Source of the DNA: Elephas maximus indicus
Taxonomy: Eukaryota > Chordata > Mammalia > Proboscidea > Elephantidae
Length of the DNA stretch: 64,000 bases
Direction: 5' to 3'
Assembly: GCF_024166365.1 (NCBI RefSeq)
Contig: NC_064821.1
Coordinates: forward strand, 54,649,093-54,713,092
Shown piece by piece: positions 44,545 through 55,200 of the stretch; position 1 is the first letter of the stretch; each line of letters starts with the position of its first letter. The position numbers and the translations under genes are program-made. The notes beneath the pieces were generated by a model. That model had not been told where the DNA came from. It was given only the letters and a program-made list of their open reading frames with translations, and ran no database searches.

Positions 44545-47430
44545 AAAAATACACAGGTCCATTGAGAAAGGGAAGCAGACAAGGATGCCCTTTATCACCG
44601 CTCTTATCCAACATTGTGTTGCAGGTCCTAGCCAGAGCAATTAGGCTAGACAAAGAAATAAAGCACATCCGGATTGGCAAGGAAGAAGTAAAATTATCTT
44701 TATTTGCAGACAACATGATCTTATATACAGAAAACCCTAAGGAATCCTCAAGAAACTAATAGAAGAGCTCAGCAGAGTATCGGGATACAAGATAAAAATA
44801 CAAAAATCAGTTGGATTCCTCTACACCAACAAAAAGAACATCGAAGAGGAAATCACCAAATCAATACCATTTACAGCAGCCCCCAAGAAGATAAAATACT
44901 TAGGAATAAATCTTACCAAAGATGTAAAAGACCTATACAAAGAAAACTACAAAGTACTAGTGCAAGAAACTAAAAGGGACCTACATAAGTGGAAAAACAT
45001 ACCTTGCTCATGGATAGGAAGACTTAGCATAGTAAAAACGTCTATTCTACCGAAAGCCATCTATATATACAATGCACTTCCGATCCAAATTCCAATGACA
45101 TTTTTTAATGTGATGGAGAAACAAATCACCAACTTCATATGGAACGGAAAGAAGCCCCGGATGAGTAAAGCATCACTGAAAAAGAAGAAAGTGGGAGACC
45201 TCACTCTACCTGATTTTAGAACCTATTATACAGCCACAGTAGTCAAAACAGCCTGGTACTGGTACAACAACAGGCACATAGACCAATGGAACAGCAAAGA
45301 GAAACCAGATATAAATCCATCCACAAATGAGCAGCTGATATTTGACAAAGGCCCCAAGACAGTTAACTGGGGAAAAGACAGTCTTTTTAACAAATGGTGC
45401 TGGCATAACTGGATATCCATCTGCAAAAAAATGAAACAGGACCCATACCTCACACCATGCACAAAAACTAACTCCAAATAGATCAAAGACCTAAACATAA
45501 AGTCTAAAATGATAAAGATCATGGAAATAAAAATCGGGACAATGTTAGGAGCCCTAATACAAGGCATACACAGAATACAAAACATTACTAAAAATGATGA
45601 AGAGAAACCAGATAACTGGGAGCTCCTAAAAATCAAACAACTATGCTCATCTAAAGACTTCACCAAAAGAGTAAAAACACAACCTACAGACCGGGAAAAA
45701 ATTTCCAGCTATGACATCTCCGACCAGCGCCTGATCTCTAAAATCTATATGATTCTGCTAAAACTCAACCACAAAAAGACAAACAACCCAATTAAAGTTT
45801 GGGCAGAGGATATGAACACGCACTTCACTAAAGAAGATATTCAGGCAGCTAACATATACATGAGAAAATGCTCTCGATTATTAGCCATTAGAGAAATGCA
45901 AATTAAAACTACGATGAGATTCCATCTCACTCCAACAAGGCTGGCATTAATCCAAAAAACACAAAATAGTAAATGTTGGAGAGGCTGTGGAGAGATTGGA
46001 ACATTTATACACTGCTCGTGGGAATGTAAAATGGTATACCACTTTGGAAATTGATCTGGTATTTCCTTAAAAAGCTAGAAATAGAACTACCATAAGACCC
46101 AGAAATCCCACTCCTCGGAATATATCCTAGAGAAATAAGAGCCTTTACACGAACAGATACATGCACACCCATGTTTATTGCAGCACTGTTTACAATAGCA
46201 AAAAGCTGGAAGCAACCAAGGTGTCCATCAATGGACGAATGGATAAATAAATTATGGTATATTCACACAATGGAATACTACGCATCGATGAAGAACAGTC
46301 ATGAATCTGTGAAACATTTCATAATATGGAGGAACCTAGAAGGCATTATGCTGAGTGAAATTAGTCAGAGGCAAAAGGACAAATATTGTATAAGACCACT
46401 ACTATAAGATCTTGAGAAATAGTTTAAACTGAGAAGAACACATTCTTTTGTGGTTACGAGACGGGGGAGGGAGGGAGGGAGAGGGTTATTTACGGATAAG
46501 ATAGTAGATAAAAACTACTTTAGGTCAAGGGAAGGACAACACTCAATACAGGGGAGGTCAGCACAACTGGACTGGACCAAAAGCAAAGAAGTTTCCTGAA
46601 TAAACTGAATGCTTTGAAGGTCAGCGGAGCAAAGGCAGGGGTTTGGGGACTATGGCTTCAGGCGACATCTAAGTCAATTGGCAAAATAAATTCTATCAAG
46701 AAAACATTCTGCATTCCACTTTGAAGTGTGGCATCTGGGGTCTTAAATGCTAACAAGCGGCCATCTAAGATGCATCAATGAGCCTCAACCCACCTGGATC
46801 AAAGGAGAATGAAGAACACCAAGGTCACAATGTAATTATGAGCCCAAGAGACAGAAAGGGCTACATGAACTAGAGACTACATCATCCTGAGACCAGAAGA
46901 ACTAGATGGTGCCTGGCCATAACCGATGACTGCCCTGACAGGGAGCACAACAGAGAACCCCTGAGGGAGCAGAACAGTGGGATGCAGACCCCAAATTCTC
47001 ATTAAAAACACCAGACTTAATGGTCTGACTAAGACTAGAAGAATCCCGGCAGTCATGGTCCCCAAACCTTCTGTTGGCCCAGGACAGGAACCATTCCTGA
47101 AGCCAACTCATCAGACATGGGTTGGACTGGACAATGGGTTGGAGATAGATGCTGATGAGGAGTGAGCTACTTGCATCAGGTGGACACTTGAGACTATGTT
47201 GGCATCTCCTGTCTGGAGGGGAGATGGGAGGGTAGAGGGGGTTAGAAACTGGCAAAATGGTCATGAAAGGAGACTGGAAGGAGGTAGCGGGCTGACTCAT
47301 TAGGGGGAGAGTAATTGGGAGTATGGAGTAAAGTATAGTATATAAGTTTATATATGAGAGACTGACTTGATTTGTAAACTTTCACTTAAAGCACAATAAA
47401 AATTATTTAAAAAAAAAAATACACAGGTCC
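44545..47430 (+). mobile_element. Young 5'-truncated LINE-1 with perfect 16-bp target duplication
   Basis: AAAAATACACAGGTCC occurs at 44545-44560 and 47415-47430. Between them lies 2.85 kb of L1: the reverse-transcriptase palm ([19 protein letters not shown] and LFADNMILY), the ORF2 C terminus ([28 protein letters not shown]), the 3' UTR with a G-rich tract at 46463-46490, AATAAA and poly(A). ORF2 is broken at about 44757, 45481 and 46052. Very similar to the L1 at 604-3005. Confidence 0.96.
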
Positions 47431-47518
47431 CTAACAACAAAATAAATAAAATTCAAAAAAAAAAAAAAGAGGAATATCCAAATACCCACTACCCACCTTA
47501 AGAAATAAAACATTACAA

Positions 47519-47528
<10 letters not shown>

Positions 47529-47552
<24 letters not shown>
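47529..47552. repeat. AC microsatellite
   Basis: A perfect AC run of 12 units, preceded by an AT run, just upstream of a SINE. Confidence 0.95.
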
Positions 47553-47553
<1 letters not shown>

Positions 47554-47556
47554 TAT

Positions 47557-47707
47557 GGAAACCCTGGTGGTGTAGTGGTTAAGAGCTATAGCTGCTAACC
47601 AAGAGTTCGGCAGTTTGAATCCACCAGGTGCTCCTTGGAAACCCTATGGGGCAGTTCTTCTCTGTCCTATAGGGTCGCTATGAGTCGGAATCCACTCAAC
47701 AGCAATG

Positions 47708-47709
<2 letters not shown>
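47557..47709 (+). mobile_element. AfroSINE, short form
   Basis: GGAAACCCTGGTGGTGTAGT to CTCAACAGCAATGGGT. Its tail passes directly into a TA microsatellite. Confidence 0.9.

Positions 47710-47774
<65 letters not shown>
47710..47774. repeat. TA microsatellite
   Basis: About 32 perfect TA units between two SINEs. Confidence 0.98.
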
Positions 47775-47777
<3 letters not shown>

Positions 47778-47948
47778 TCCCTGGGTGGCACAGAGAGTTG
47801 ATGAAACTAGCTGAAAGGTTGGCAGTTAGAACTCACCCAGACAGACCTGGCTCATCTGCTTCTGAAAGGTCACAGCCTTGAAAACATTATGGAGCAGTTC
47901 TACGCTGTCATATGGGGTTACCATGAGTCAGAATTGACTCAACAAACA
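47775..47948 (+). mobile_element. AfroSINE
   Basis: GAATCCCTGGGTGGCACAGA to TTGACTCAACAAACACAC. Its A-box region is partly deleted. Confidence 0.87.
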
Positions 47949-47959
47949 CACACATACTG

Positions 47960-48650
47960 ATCTAGCCAAATGGTTCTTAGTCCTGGAGCCATGCCGTATT
48001 AGAAACACCTAGAGAGTTTTTTGCTTTTTTAACCTTAACCAAAAGACCTCTTTAAAATCTTAAAAATCAAAGACGTCACTTTGATGACTAAGGTGACCCT
48101 GACCCAAACCATGGCATTTTCAATTGCCTCATATGCATACAAAAGCTGGACCGTGAAAAAGGTAGACCAAAGAAGAATTGACAAATCCAAATTGTGGTGT
48201 TGGCAAAAAAATATTGGATATTGGCCATAGACTGCCAGAAGAACAAACAAATCAGTCTTAGAGGAAGTACAGCCAGAATGCTTCTTAGGATGGAGGATGA
48301 CTTACTTTGGACACATCATCAGGAGGGACCAATCCCTGGAGAAGGTCACCATGCTTGGTCATCATGCTCAGCGAAAAAGAGGGAGATCCTCAATGAGATG
48401 GATTGATACAGTGGCTGCAACAATGGGCTCAAACATAGCAACAATTATGAGGATGACGTGCTACCAGACAATGTTTCGTTCTGTTATACATAAGGTGGCC
48501 AGGAGTCAGAGCCGAGCTTGAAGGCACCTAACAACAACAATGTTAGGGTCCCACCCCCAGAGATTCCTATTCAGTTGGTCTGAAAGTGGGGCCCATAGTT
48601 ATTTTTTAAAAGATCCAGCCAAAGTGGGACACCACTGATTTTGAACCCAA
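47960..48650. mobile_element. MER5A split by an RTE LINE
   Basis: CCAAATGGTTCTTAGTCCTG and GAAACACCTAGAGAGTTTTT before the RTE, and GGTCCCACCCCCAGAGATTC, ATTCAGTTGGTCTGAAAGTGG after it, are two halves of one element. Confidence 0.75.
48030..48541 (+). mobile_element. RTE-type LINE 3' end
   Basis: Encodes a decayed ORF C terminus with words typical of RTE elements (WCWQKN, then MTYFGHIIRRDQSLEKVTML and RGRSSMRWIDTVAA). It ends with the shared tail CGAGCTTGAAGGCACCTAAC and AACAACAA. The reading frame is shifted and stopped several times. Confidence 0.85.
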
Positions 48651-49428
48651 CCTCCAACCCAATGTAAGAGTTTTCCAAGATATCTTGATGGGTAGGGTTT
48701 CCAAAGACTCCCCCTACCCTGCTGCCCCTGTCAGCCCTGGTCTAGTTCTCAGGCTTCCTCCCTCCTTCCATGCTGAGACTGGAGCAAGTGCTATGTAAAT
48801 GCTGGCTGCCATTATTATTATTGTTGTTGTTATCATTACCATTACTGCCATTAGTATTTGGTCCTAGCTGCAACTTCAGTCCACCTGTCCTCTCCCTGCA
48901 TCCCAGATGCCAGGACTCTATGGTTTGGGTGTAACATAGAACCTAGGCTAAGCCAATCAGAGTAGGATTCCATCCCCCTGCCCAGTCTAGCAACTGGTTC
49001 AGGGATGAGCCAATAAGATTTATTCAAGACAGATTGAAATTTTTGGTCAAGAGAATCACTCTTTTCCTCTTGTACCTGGGATGATGTCAGCCTAAAGTGG
49101 CCAGGGTCATGATGAAACAGAGGCTGCCTAAGAATAAAGCAGCACAGAAGGAGGTAGAGCCAAAAGAGGGAGAGAGACTTCATCTAGATCACATCATTGG
49201 AGGCCCTGGATCCAGCCATACCTGAAGCTGATTGTATTCTGATCTTTACATTCCCTTTTCTGCTTAAGTGAGTTTGAGATTGGTTTTCTATGGCTTGAAA
49301 ATGACAAACTTCCCATGACAGTACCTAATGTCCCAGGCTTACCCTGGACCATACCCACACTGGCTACCAGCCTGGAAAAAAGATTTTTTCCCATGAACCA
49401 CCAATTGGTGACTTAAAAAAAAAAAAAA
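48651..49428. other. Unique intergenic sequence
   Basis: Only a short ATT/GTT simple stretch (48812-48850) stands out. Confidence 0.4.
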
Positions 49429-49429
49429 A

Positions 49430-49570
49430 ACCTTTGCCATGGATTCGATTCTGACTCATAGAGGCCCTATGAGACAGAGTAGAACTGCCCCATAGGGTTT
49501 TTAAGGAGCTGCTGGTGGATTCGAACTGGCAGCCTTTTGGTTAGCAGCTGAGCTCTTAACCACTGGGCAC
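49430..49570 (-). mobile_element. AfroSINE, short form
   Basis: TTTGCCATGGATTCGATTCT to GCTCTTAACCACTGGGCAC. An A-run of 16 precedes it. Confidence 0.87.
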
Positions 49571-49619
49571 TGGTATGTGATGACACATCACGGCTTGTAA
49601 AATATAAGATCAGCAAAAA

Positions 49620-49788
49620 TAAAGGAACCCCTCAGTGAGATGGATTGACACGATAACCACAACAATGGACTCAAACCTACCAATGATCAAGAAGATGGTG
49701 CAGGGCCAGGCAAAGTTTCCTTGTGCTATACATAACGTCACCATGACTCGGAGCCACCTTAACGGCAGCTAACAACAACAAACCTGAT
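49620..49788 (+). mobile_element. RTE-type LINE 3' end, short
   Basis: CTCAGTGAGATGGATTGACA and GATGGTGCAGGGCCAGGCAA to CGGCAGCTAACAACAACAA; the same tail as 48400-48541. Confidence 0.8.
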
Positions 49789-50274
49789 GACAGGTACCAG
49801 CCTGGCTGTACCTATTCTCCATCTCTACACTCTGCTCACAAGTCAGGACACCTGCTAGGTCACCTTGGATTAGAATGACTAACCATCTTGGTTTGCCCAG
49901 CTCTGCGGAGGCTCCAGGGATGAGCTACTTTCAGGGTTAAAATGGGAAAGCCCCAGGCAAACCAGGGCGAATTGGTTACTGTTGGACATTCGAGACTCCA
50001 ACGAGCACCATTAGAAGGGGAAGGAGGGGAGCCTCCCAAAGTTCAGAAAATTTCTCATGTACATTTTCAGCAAAAGACCAGGTGACAATTTTAGAAGGAG
50101 AAGCGCTGTTGACAAGCAGGGCATCTGCCTCCACTGAACATGTCCGCTGTGGTGTTATATTCTTTCTCTCCTTTCCACTTTTCCCACGCCCTGCAGCCAG
50201 AGCCTGACCTAGGGGTCAGCGGATGGGGGTGGGCAGGGAGTCACACTAGTTCCCTTTTCTTTTATATTGGGGCA
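49789..50274. other. Unique intergenic sequence
   Basis: Nothing recognised. Confidence 0.4.
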
Positions 50275-50840
50275 TTTTCAGATAGAATGTCTAAAAGTTC
50301 TGGAACCATTCCAGGCTATATGCCCAACAGAAATGAGAGCTCCCATATACCAAAAGGCAAGTGCAAAAATGTTTATAGCTGCTTTCTTTGTAATAGCCCC
50401 AAACTGGAAACAACCTAAAATCCATCAGCAGGAGAACAAAAACATAAATCATGGTATGTTCATCCAAGGGAATATTATACAGCAATTAAAAAGAATGAAG
50501 TACAGCAGTATCAGCACTCTGGATGACTCTCCCAGAAAGAATGTTGAATGAAAGGAATCAGGCGTGAAAGAATACATACAGCGTGATTCTGTTTGTTCGA
50601 AGTTCGAAAATAAGCAAAACTAATTTACGGTGATGAAAGTTAGAATTGAGGTTAATTTTGGAGGTTTTGACTGAGAGAAGGTAGGAGGGCACCTCATTGG
50701 GTCCTGGGAATGTTCTAGATTTTGATCTGGGTGGTGGCTATGCAGGTATGTATATCTGTCAAAATTCATCAAGCAGTCCATTTAAGATTTCCACACCTTA
50801 CTGAATATAAATTATATCTCAATAAAAGGGAAGAAATAAA
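50275..50840 (+). mobile_element. Old LINE-1 3' end
   Basis: ATATGCCCAACAGAAATGAG, GGGAATATTATACAGCAATT and TATATCTCAATAAAAGGGAAG, a diverged L1 end. Confidence 0.8.
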
Positions 50841-51040
50841 AATAGGGGAAAGAACTAGAACCAGAAGAGAGTTCCACAGACGGAAGCCCTCAGTCACCCA
50901 GCCCCAGGGGATTTCCACAGAATTGGATGAGAGTTCCCGCCTCCCCTAACAGCCCACAAGGTCTTTAACTCAAAGTCTGGCCAACACTTCCTCCTTCTGA
51001 GCAGCCTGGTCCCCGGAAGCCAGATGGGACACAGAGTAAC

Positions 51041-51251
51041 TGGTTGCCATTGCGTAGGTTTCAACTCAGAAAGACACTGTGTGTGTCTGAGCAGAGCTGT
51101 GCTGCTCCATAAGGTTTTCAATGGCTGATTCTTCAGAAATGGTTTGCCAGGGCTTTCTTCCACGGCACCTCTGGGTAAACTAGAACCTCCAACCTTTAAC
51201 CTTTCAGTTAGCAGCCAAGCATATTAACCATCTGCACCACCTATAGACTCT
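51041..51251 (-). mobile_element. AfroSINE
   Basis: GGTTGCCATTGCGTAGGTTT to TGCACCACCTATAGACTC, with a small internal duplication (CCAACCTTTAACCTTTCAG). Confidence 0.86.
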
Positions 51252-51463
51252 GGACACAGGGCAGAGCTACTTTTAGCTTCAGGCACAGCATGTTTGGGCA
51301 CCCCACCCCCAGTCCTTCCCAACTCTCATCTCCCACACTCCATTTCCTCCGCGAGGAAATCCCTCGGGGTTTCCTGAGAGCAAAGGCCTCGGAGTGGGCC
51401 CCAGTCCTTGATCCTTTGTCTGCCTCCTCCTACAGTTTTCTATAATCCCAGATGAAAATCATA

Positions 51464-51622
51464 ACCAAACCCATTGCGATCGAGTCAGTTCTGACACATA
51501 GCAACCCTATAGGGCAGAGTAGAACTGGCCCATAGAGTTTCCAAGGAGCACCTGGTAGATTCAAACTGCCAACCTTTTGGTGAGCAGCTGTAACGCTTAA
51601 TCACTACTCCACCAGGGTTTCC
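51464..51622 (-). mobile_element. AfroSINE, short form
   Basis: AAACCCATTGCGATCGAGTC to ACTCCACCAGGGTTTCC. Confidence 0.88.
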
Positions 51623-51917
51623 AATCCCAGATGAGATGGAGATGAAATCCTCATCTAGCATCTTCTTTCCTGGCCTTCTTGCCTCTGGGGTGAATCCCAC
51701 AGAGCCCCAGGGCTGGTTCCCTACTGCCAGCCAGGACCCTAGAGGGTTGAATTCAGCTGCCAAGACTGTATCATTTGGAGCTCAAATCACAGGTCTGCTA
51801 AGACCAGCACCACCTACTCAAGAGCAATGACCCCCATCATTCTGCCCCCTCCCTGACTCAGAAAAATTTTATCCACATAGGGAGCTTTTCTCCAATAACA
51901 ACATTAAAAAAAAAAAA

Positions 51918-52127
51918 TCAGTTACAGTCAAGCTGATCCCCACTCATGGTGACCCCGTGTGGTCAGAGTAGAACTGTGCTCTGGGTTAACAGTCAAGCTG
52001 ATCCCCACTCATGGTGACCCATGTGGTCAGAGTAGAACTGTGCTCTGGGTTAACAGTCAAGCTGATCCCCACTCATGGTGACCCATGTGGTCAGAATAGA
52101 ACTGTGCTCTGGGTTAACAGTCAAGCT
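51918..52127 (-). repeat. SINE fragment triplicated as a 64-bp tandem repeat
   Basis: Units at 51924-51988, 51989-52052 and 52053-52116 plus an 11-base partial. Each runs ACAGTCAAGCTGATCCCCAC to CTGTGCTCTGGGTTA and contains the reversed AfroSINE tail region. Units differ at only one to three positions. Confidence 0.95.
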
Positions 52128-52139
52128 ACTTTTCCTGTG

Positions 52140-52310
52140 CTAAGCATTGCATTCTGTGTTTCACAGACATCAGCTTGTCAGGACTATTACTAATCCAGTA
52201 TTACAGATGAGGAAGCTGAGCCTCCAAAAGGCCAAATGACTCACCCATGGAACTGTGGTCAGAATCCCAGCAGAGCCAGGATTTGAACCCAGGCAACCTA
52301 GCTACGGGGC
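52140..52310 (-). mobile_element. MIR
   Basis: TTACAGATGAGGAAGCTGAGC and GAGCCAGGATTTGAACCCAGG. Confidence 0.8.
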
Positions 52311-52404
52311 CATGTCCCATAAGTGCAGAGCTCTAAACATAAGTGCCTAGCACTATGGCTGGTGCCTGATATTAGCTAAAAGGCAATATTAAAAAAAAAA
52401 AAAA

Positions 52405-52499
52405 AAGTTGCCATCATGTCAATTCTGACTCATGGCGACCCCTTGTGTTTCAAAGTAGAACTGCACATCATAGGGTTTGTAATGGTAATAATCTGACAG
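52405..52499 (-). mobile_element. AfroSINE fragment
   Basis: GTTGCCATCATGTCAATTCT to GGGTTTGTAATGGTAATAAT, after an A-run. It is cut where the next SINE begins. Confidence 0.8.
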
Positions 52500-52569
52500 A
52501 GAAGGAAACTTGGTGGGCCAATGGTTAAATGCTCAACTGCTAACCAAAAGGTCAAAGGTTTAAACCTAC

Positions 52570-54553
52570 TGTCTTAGTCATCTAGTGCTGCTATAACAGA
52601 AATACCACAAGTGGATGGCTTTAACAAAAACAAATTTCTTTCTTTACAATAAATTAGGCTAAAAGTCCAAATTCAGGGCACCAGCTCTAAGGGAAGGCTT
52701 TCTCTCTCTGTTGGCTTTCTCATCAGCCTTCCCCCTAGCTACGAGCTTCTCCACGCAGGGACCCTGGGTCCAAAGGACACGCTCTGCTCCTGGCACTGCT
52801 TTCTTGGTAGTATGAGGCCCCCAACTCTCTGCTTACTTCCCTTTCATCTCTTCTAAGATAAAATATGGTAGAGGTCACACCCCAGGGAAGCTCCCTTTAC
52901 GTTGGATCAGGGATGTGACCTGAGCAAGGATGTTACACCCCACCCTAATCCTCTTTAACCACAGGCAGAGATAATGATTTATAACACAAAGGGAAATCAC
53001 AAAATGGAGGACAACCACACAATGCTGGGAATCATGGCCTCACCAAGTTGACACATATTTTGGGGGGCTACAATTCAATCCACGACATTTCACCCTTTGG
53101 CCCCCCCCAAATTCCTGCCCTTGCAACATATAAACATATTCACCCCATCATGTTATAGCAAAAGTCTTAAATCAAGTCCAAGTCCAAAATCTAAAAATTC
53201 CTCTTCATCTGTGAAATCCAGGATACGAGCTATCTGCTTCCAAAGTACAATGGCAGAACAGGCACAAGCTAAACATTTTCATTACAAGTGGGAGAAACTG
53301 GAGGGAAAGAAGGGATAACAGGCACCAAGTAAGTCAGCAGAACACATTACATTTGTCCTCAAGGCTTTGAAAATAATCCTCTGTCCTCTGAGACAATTTA
53401 CACTACGGCTGTGCCCTCCAGCCTCTAGGTATTGGCCATACTGTCCAGATTCTGAGTGGAGGCCCCTCGGCCCTGGGCTTCAGCTCCGCCTTCCAGGCCC
53501 ACTGGGATGGCAACTCTGCTCCCTCAGCTTTAGGCGCACCATTCTCCTAGTCCCTCTGAGTGGGGACTCCACCCTTAGAAATACCAGAGGCCACAGCTTC
53601 ACCCCTTGAAACCCCTGAGGCCATGGCCATACCTTTTGAGGCTGAGGCAGCTCGGCTTCTTGTGTTGTTGTCTCTTCAGCTTCTGCTTCCTGGTTTCTTG
53701 GCCTCTCAGCTCCTAGGGCCTCATGCGGGCATGTGCCCTGTTGGGGCAAGTGTTCCAAAGCTCTGTAGCTCCACCAGTAAGTGCCTGGAGGCACCCCCAC
53801 TCTGTCAGGAAGCCTCCTGCGCGCAGGCACTCAGCTCTCTTGCTCCATGGGTCAGCTCCAGCAACTTGTCTCGCTGGTCTCCTGGTTCTGCTGCTGCCGC
53901 TTCTGTTGCTGAGGGTTCTCTGCTGCTGCCGGTCCTCTATCCATTCAGTTTCAAAACTGCTTCCATAGTTTAGGTATCTGTTAGAGCAGCACCCCACTCT
54001 CTCGGTACCAAATTATGTCTTAGTCACCTAGTGCTGCTATAACAGAAATACCACAAGTGGATGATTTTAACAAAAAGAAATTTATTGCTTCACAGTAAAG
54101 TAGGCTAAAAGTCCAAATTCAGGGCATCAGCTCCAGGGGAAGGTTTTGTCTCTCTGTCCGCCTTCTCACCAATCTTCCCGTGGACAAGGACCTTCCCCTC
54201 TCAGGAATCCTGGGACCAAAGGATGCGCTCCACGCTCTGTTCCCGGCACTGCTTTCCTGGTGGTATGAGGTCCCCCACTCTCTGCTTATTTCCGTTTCCT
54301 TTTATCTCTTGCAAGATAAAAGGTGGTACAGGCCACACCCAAGGGAAACACCCTTTACATTGGATCAGGGACGTGACCTGAGCAAGAGTGTTACATCCCA
54401 CTCTAATCCTCTTTAACCACAGGCAGAGATCATGATTTATAACACATGGGAAAATCACAACATGGAGGACAACCACACACTACTGGGAATCATGGCCTAA
54501 CCAAGACGACACATTTTGCGGGGGCTGGGGGGGGCGCAATTCCATCCATGACA
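52570..54553 (-). mobile_element. Complete small MaLR provirus (two LTRs and non-coding interior)
   Basis: On the minus strand the 5' LTR is 54016-54553, the interior 53088-54015 and the 3' LTR 52570-53087. Directly inside the 5' LTR is TGGTACCGAGAGAGTGGGG, a tRNA-Leu-like primer binding site. The interior is only about 0.93 kb and has no intact gag, pol or env. Flanks CCTAC and CCTGC are compatible with a 5-bp target duplication. MaLR elements are non-autonomous relatives of ERVL. Confidence 0.87.
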
Positions 54554-54610
54554 CCTGCGCAGCAGCTTTGCAAGAGCAAAGACCAAATGATCTGCTCCTG
54601 TAAAGATTAC

Positions 54611-54812
54611 TTGCTGCTGGTGAGTCTATTGTAACTCACAGCAACCCTACAGGACAGAGTAGAGCTGCCCCCATAGGGTTTCCAAGGCTGTATGTAAATC
54701 TTTATGGAAGCAGATGGCCACATCTTTCTCCCGTGGAGCAGCTGGTGGGTTTGAACTACTGACCTTTGGTTAGCAGCAGAGCACTTTACCACTGGGCCAC
54801 GAGGGCTCCTTT
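54611..54812 (-). mobile_element. AfroSINE inserted in another SINE
   Basis: Reversed copy from TTGCTGCTGGTGAGTCTATT to ACCACTGGGCCACGAGGGCTCC. TAAAGATTAC before and TAAAGATTAT after form a target duplication. Confidence 0.9.
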
Positions 54813-54918
54813 CCATAAAGATTATTGCCTAGGAAACCCTATGGGGCAGTTCTACTCTGTCCTGTAGAGTTCCTATGAGTCAGAATTGACTCAATGACAT
54901 ACAACTACAATCTTACGG

Positions 54919-55113
54919 AAGGTCCCTGGGTGGCAAAGATGGTTTGTACTTAACCACTAATCTAAAGGTTGGCAGTTCTAACCCATTCAGCTGCACCAAA
55001 GAGGGAAGTCCTGGTGATTTGTTTTGTAAACATTACAGCCAAGAGAACCCCATGGAGGGGTTGCTACGAGTCAGAATCAACTTGGTGGCAACAGGTTTGG
55101 TTTTTTGGTTTAA
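54919..55113 (+). mobile_element. AfroSINE
   Basis: AGGTCCCTGGGTGGCAAAGA to GGTTTGGTTTTTTGGTTT; a gap removes part of the GCAGTTCTACTCTG region. Confidence 0.86.
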
Positions 55114-55117
55114 TCTT

Positions 55118-55200
55118 ACTGAAGCAGATTACCAGACTGATGGGGAGATTTGAACCACCAACGTTGATTAGTAGTCAAGCGTAAACTGTTTGCACCAAGG
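55118..55200 (-). mobile_element. AfroSINE fragment
   Basis: The reversed head half: GAAGCAGATTACCAGACTGA to ACTGTTTGCACCAAGG. Confidence 0.75.

Larger units (their letters stand above)
52500..54910 (+). mobile_element. AfroSINE broken into three by a MaLR provirus and a SINE
   Basis: Pieces are 52500-52569 (GGAAACTTGGTGGGCCAATG to GGTTTAAACCTAC), 54554-54610 (CCTGCGCAGCAGC to CTGTAAAGATTAC) and about 54813-54910 (CATAAAGATTATTGCC to GACATACAACTAC). Together they give one ordinary long-form copy in order. Confidence 0.85.

Noticed and set aside
44960..46054. Frames of 173 and 181 codons as genes
   Set aside because: Pieces of broken LINE-1 ORF2.
48194..48521. Short frames with MTYFGHIIRRDQ-type words as a gene
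   Set aside because: They are the decayed C terminus of an RTE-type LINE.
53560..53973. 137-codon frame as a gene
   Set aside because: Lies in the non-coding interior of the MaLR provirus, on the strand opposite its transcription.
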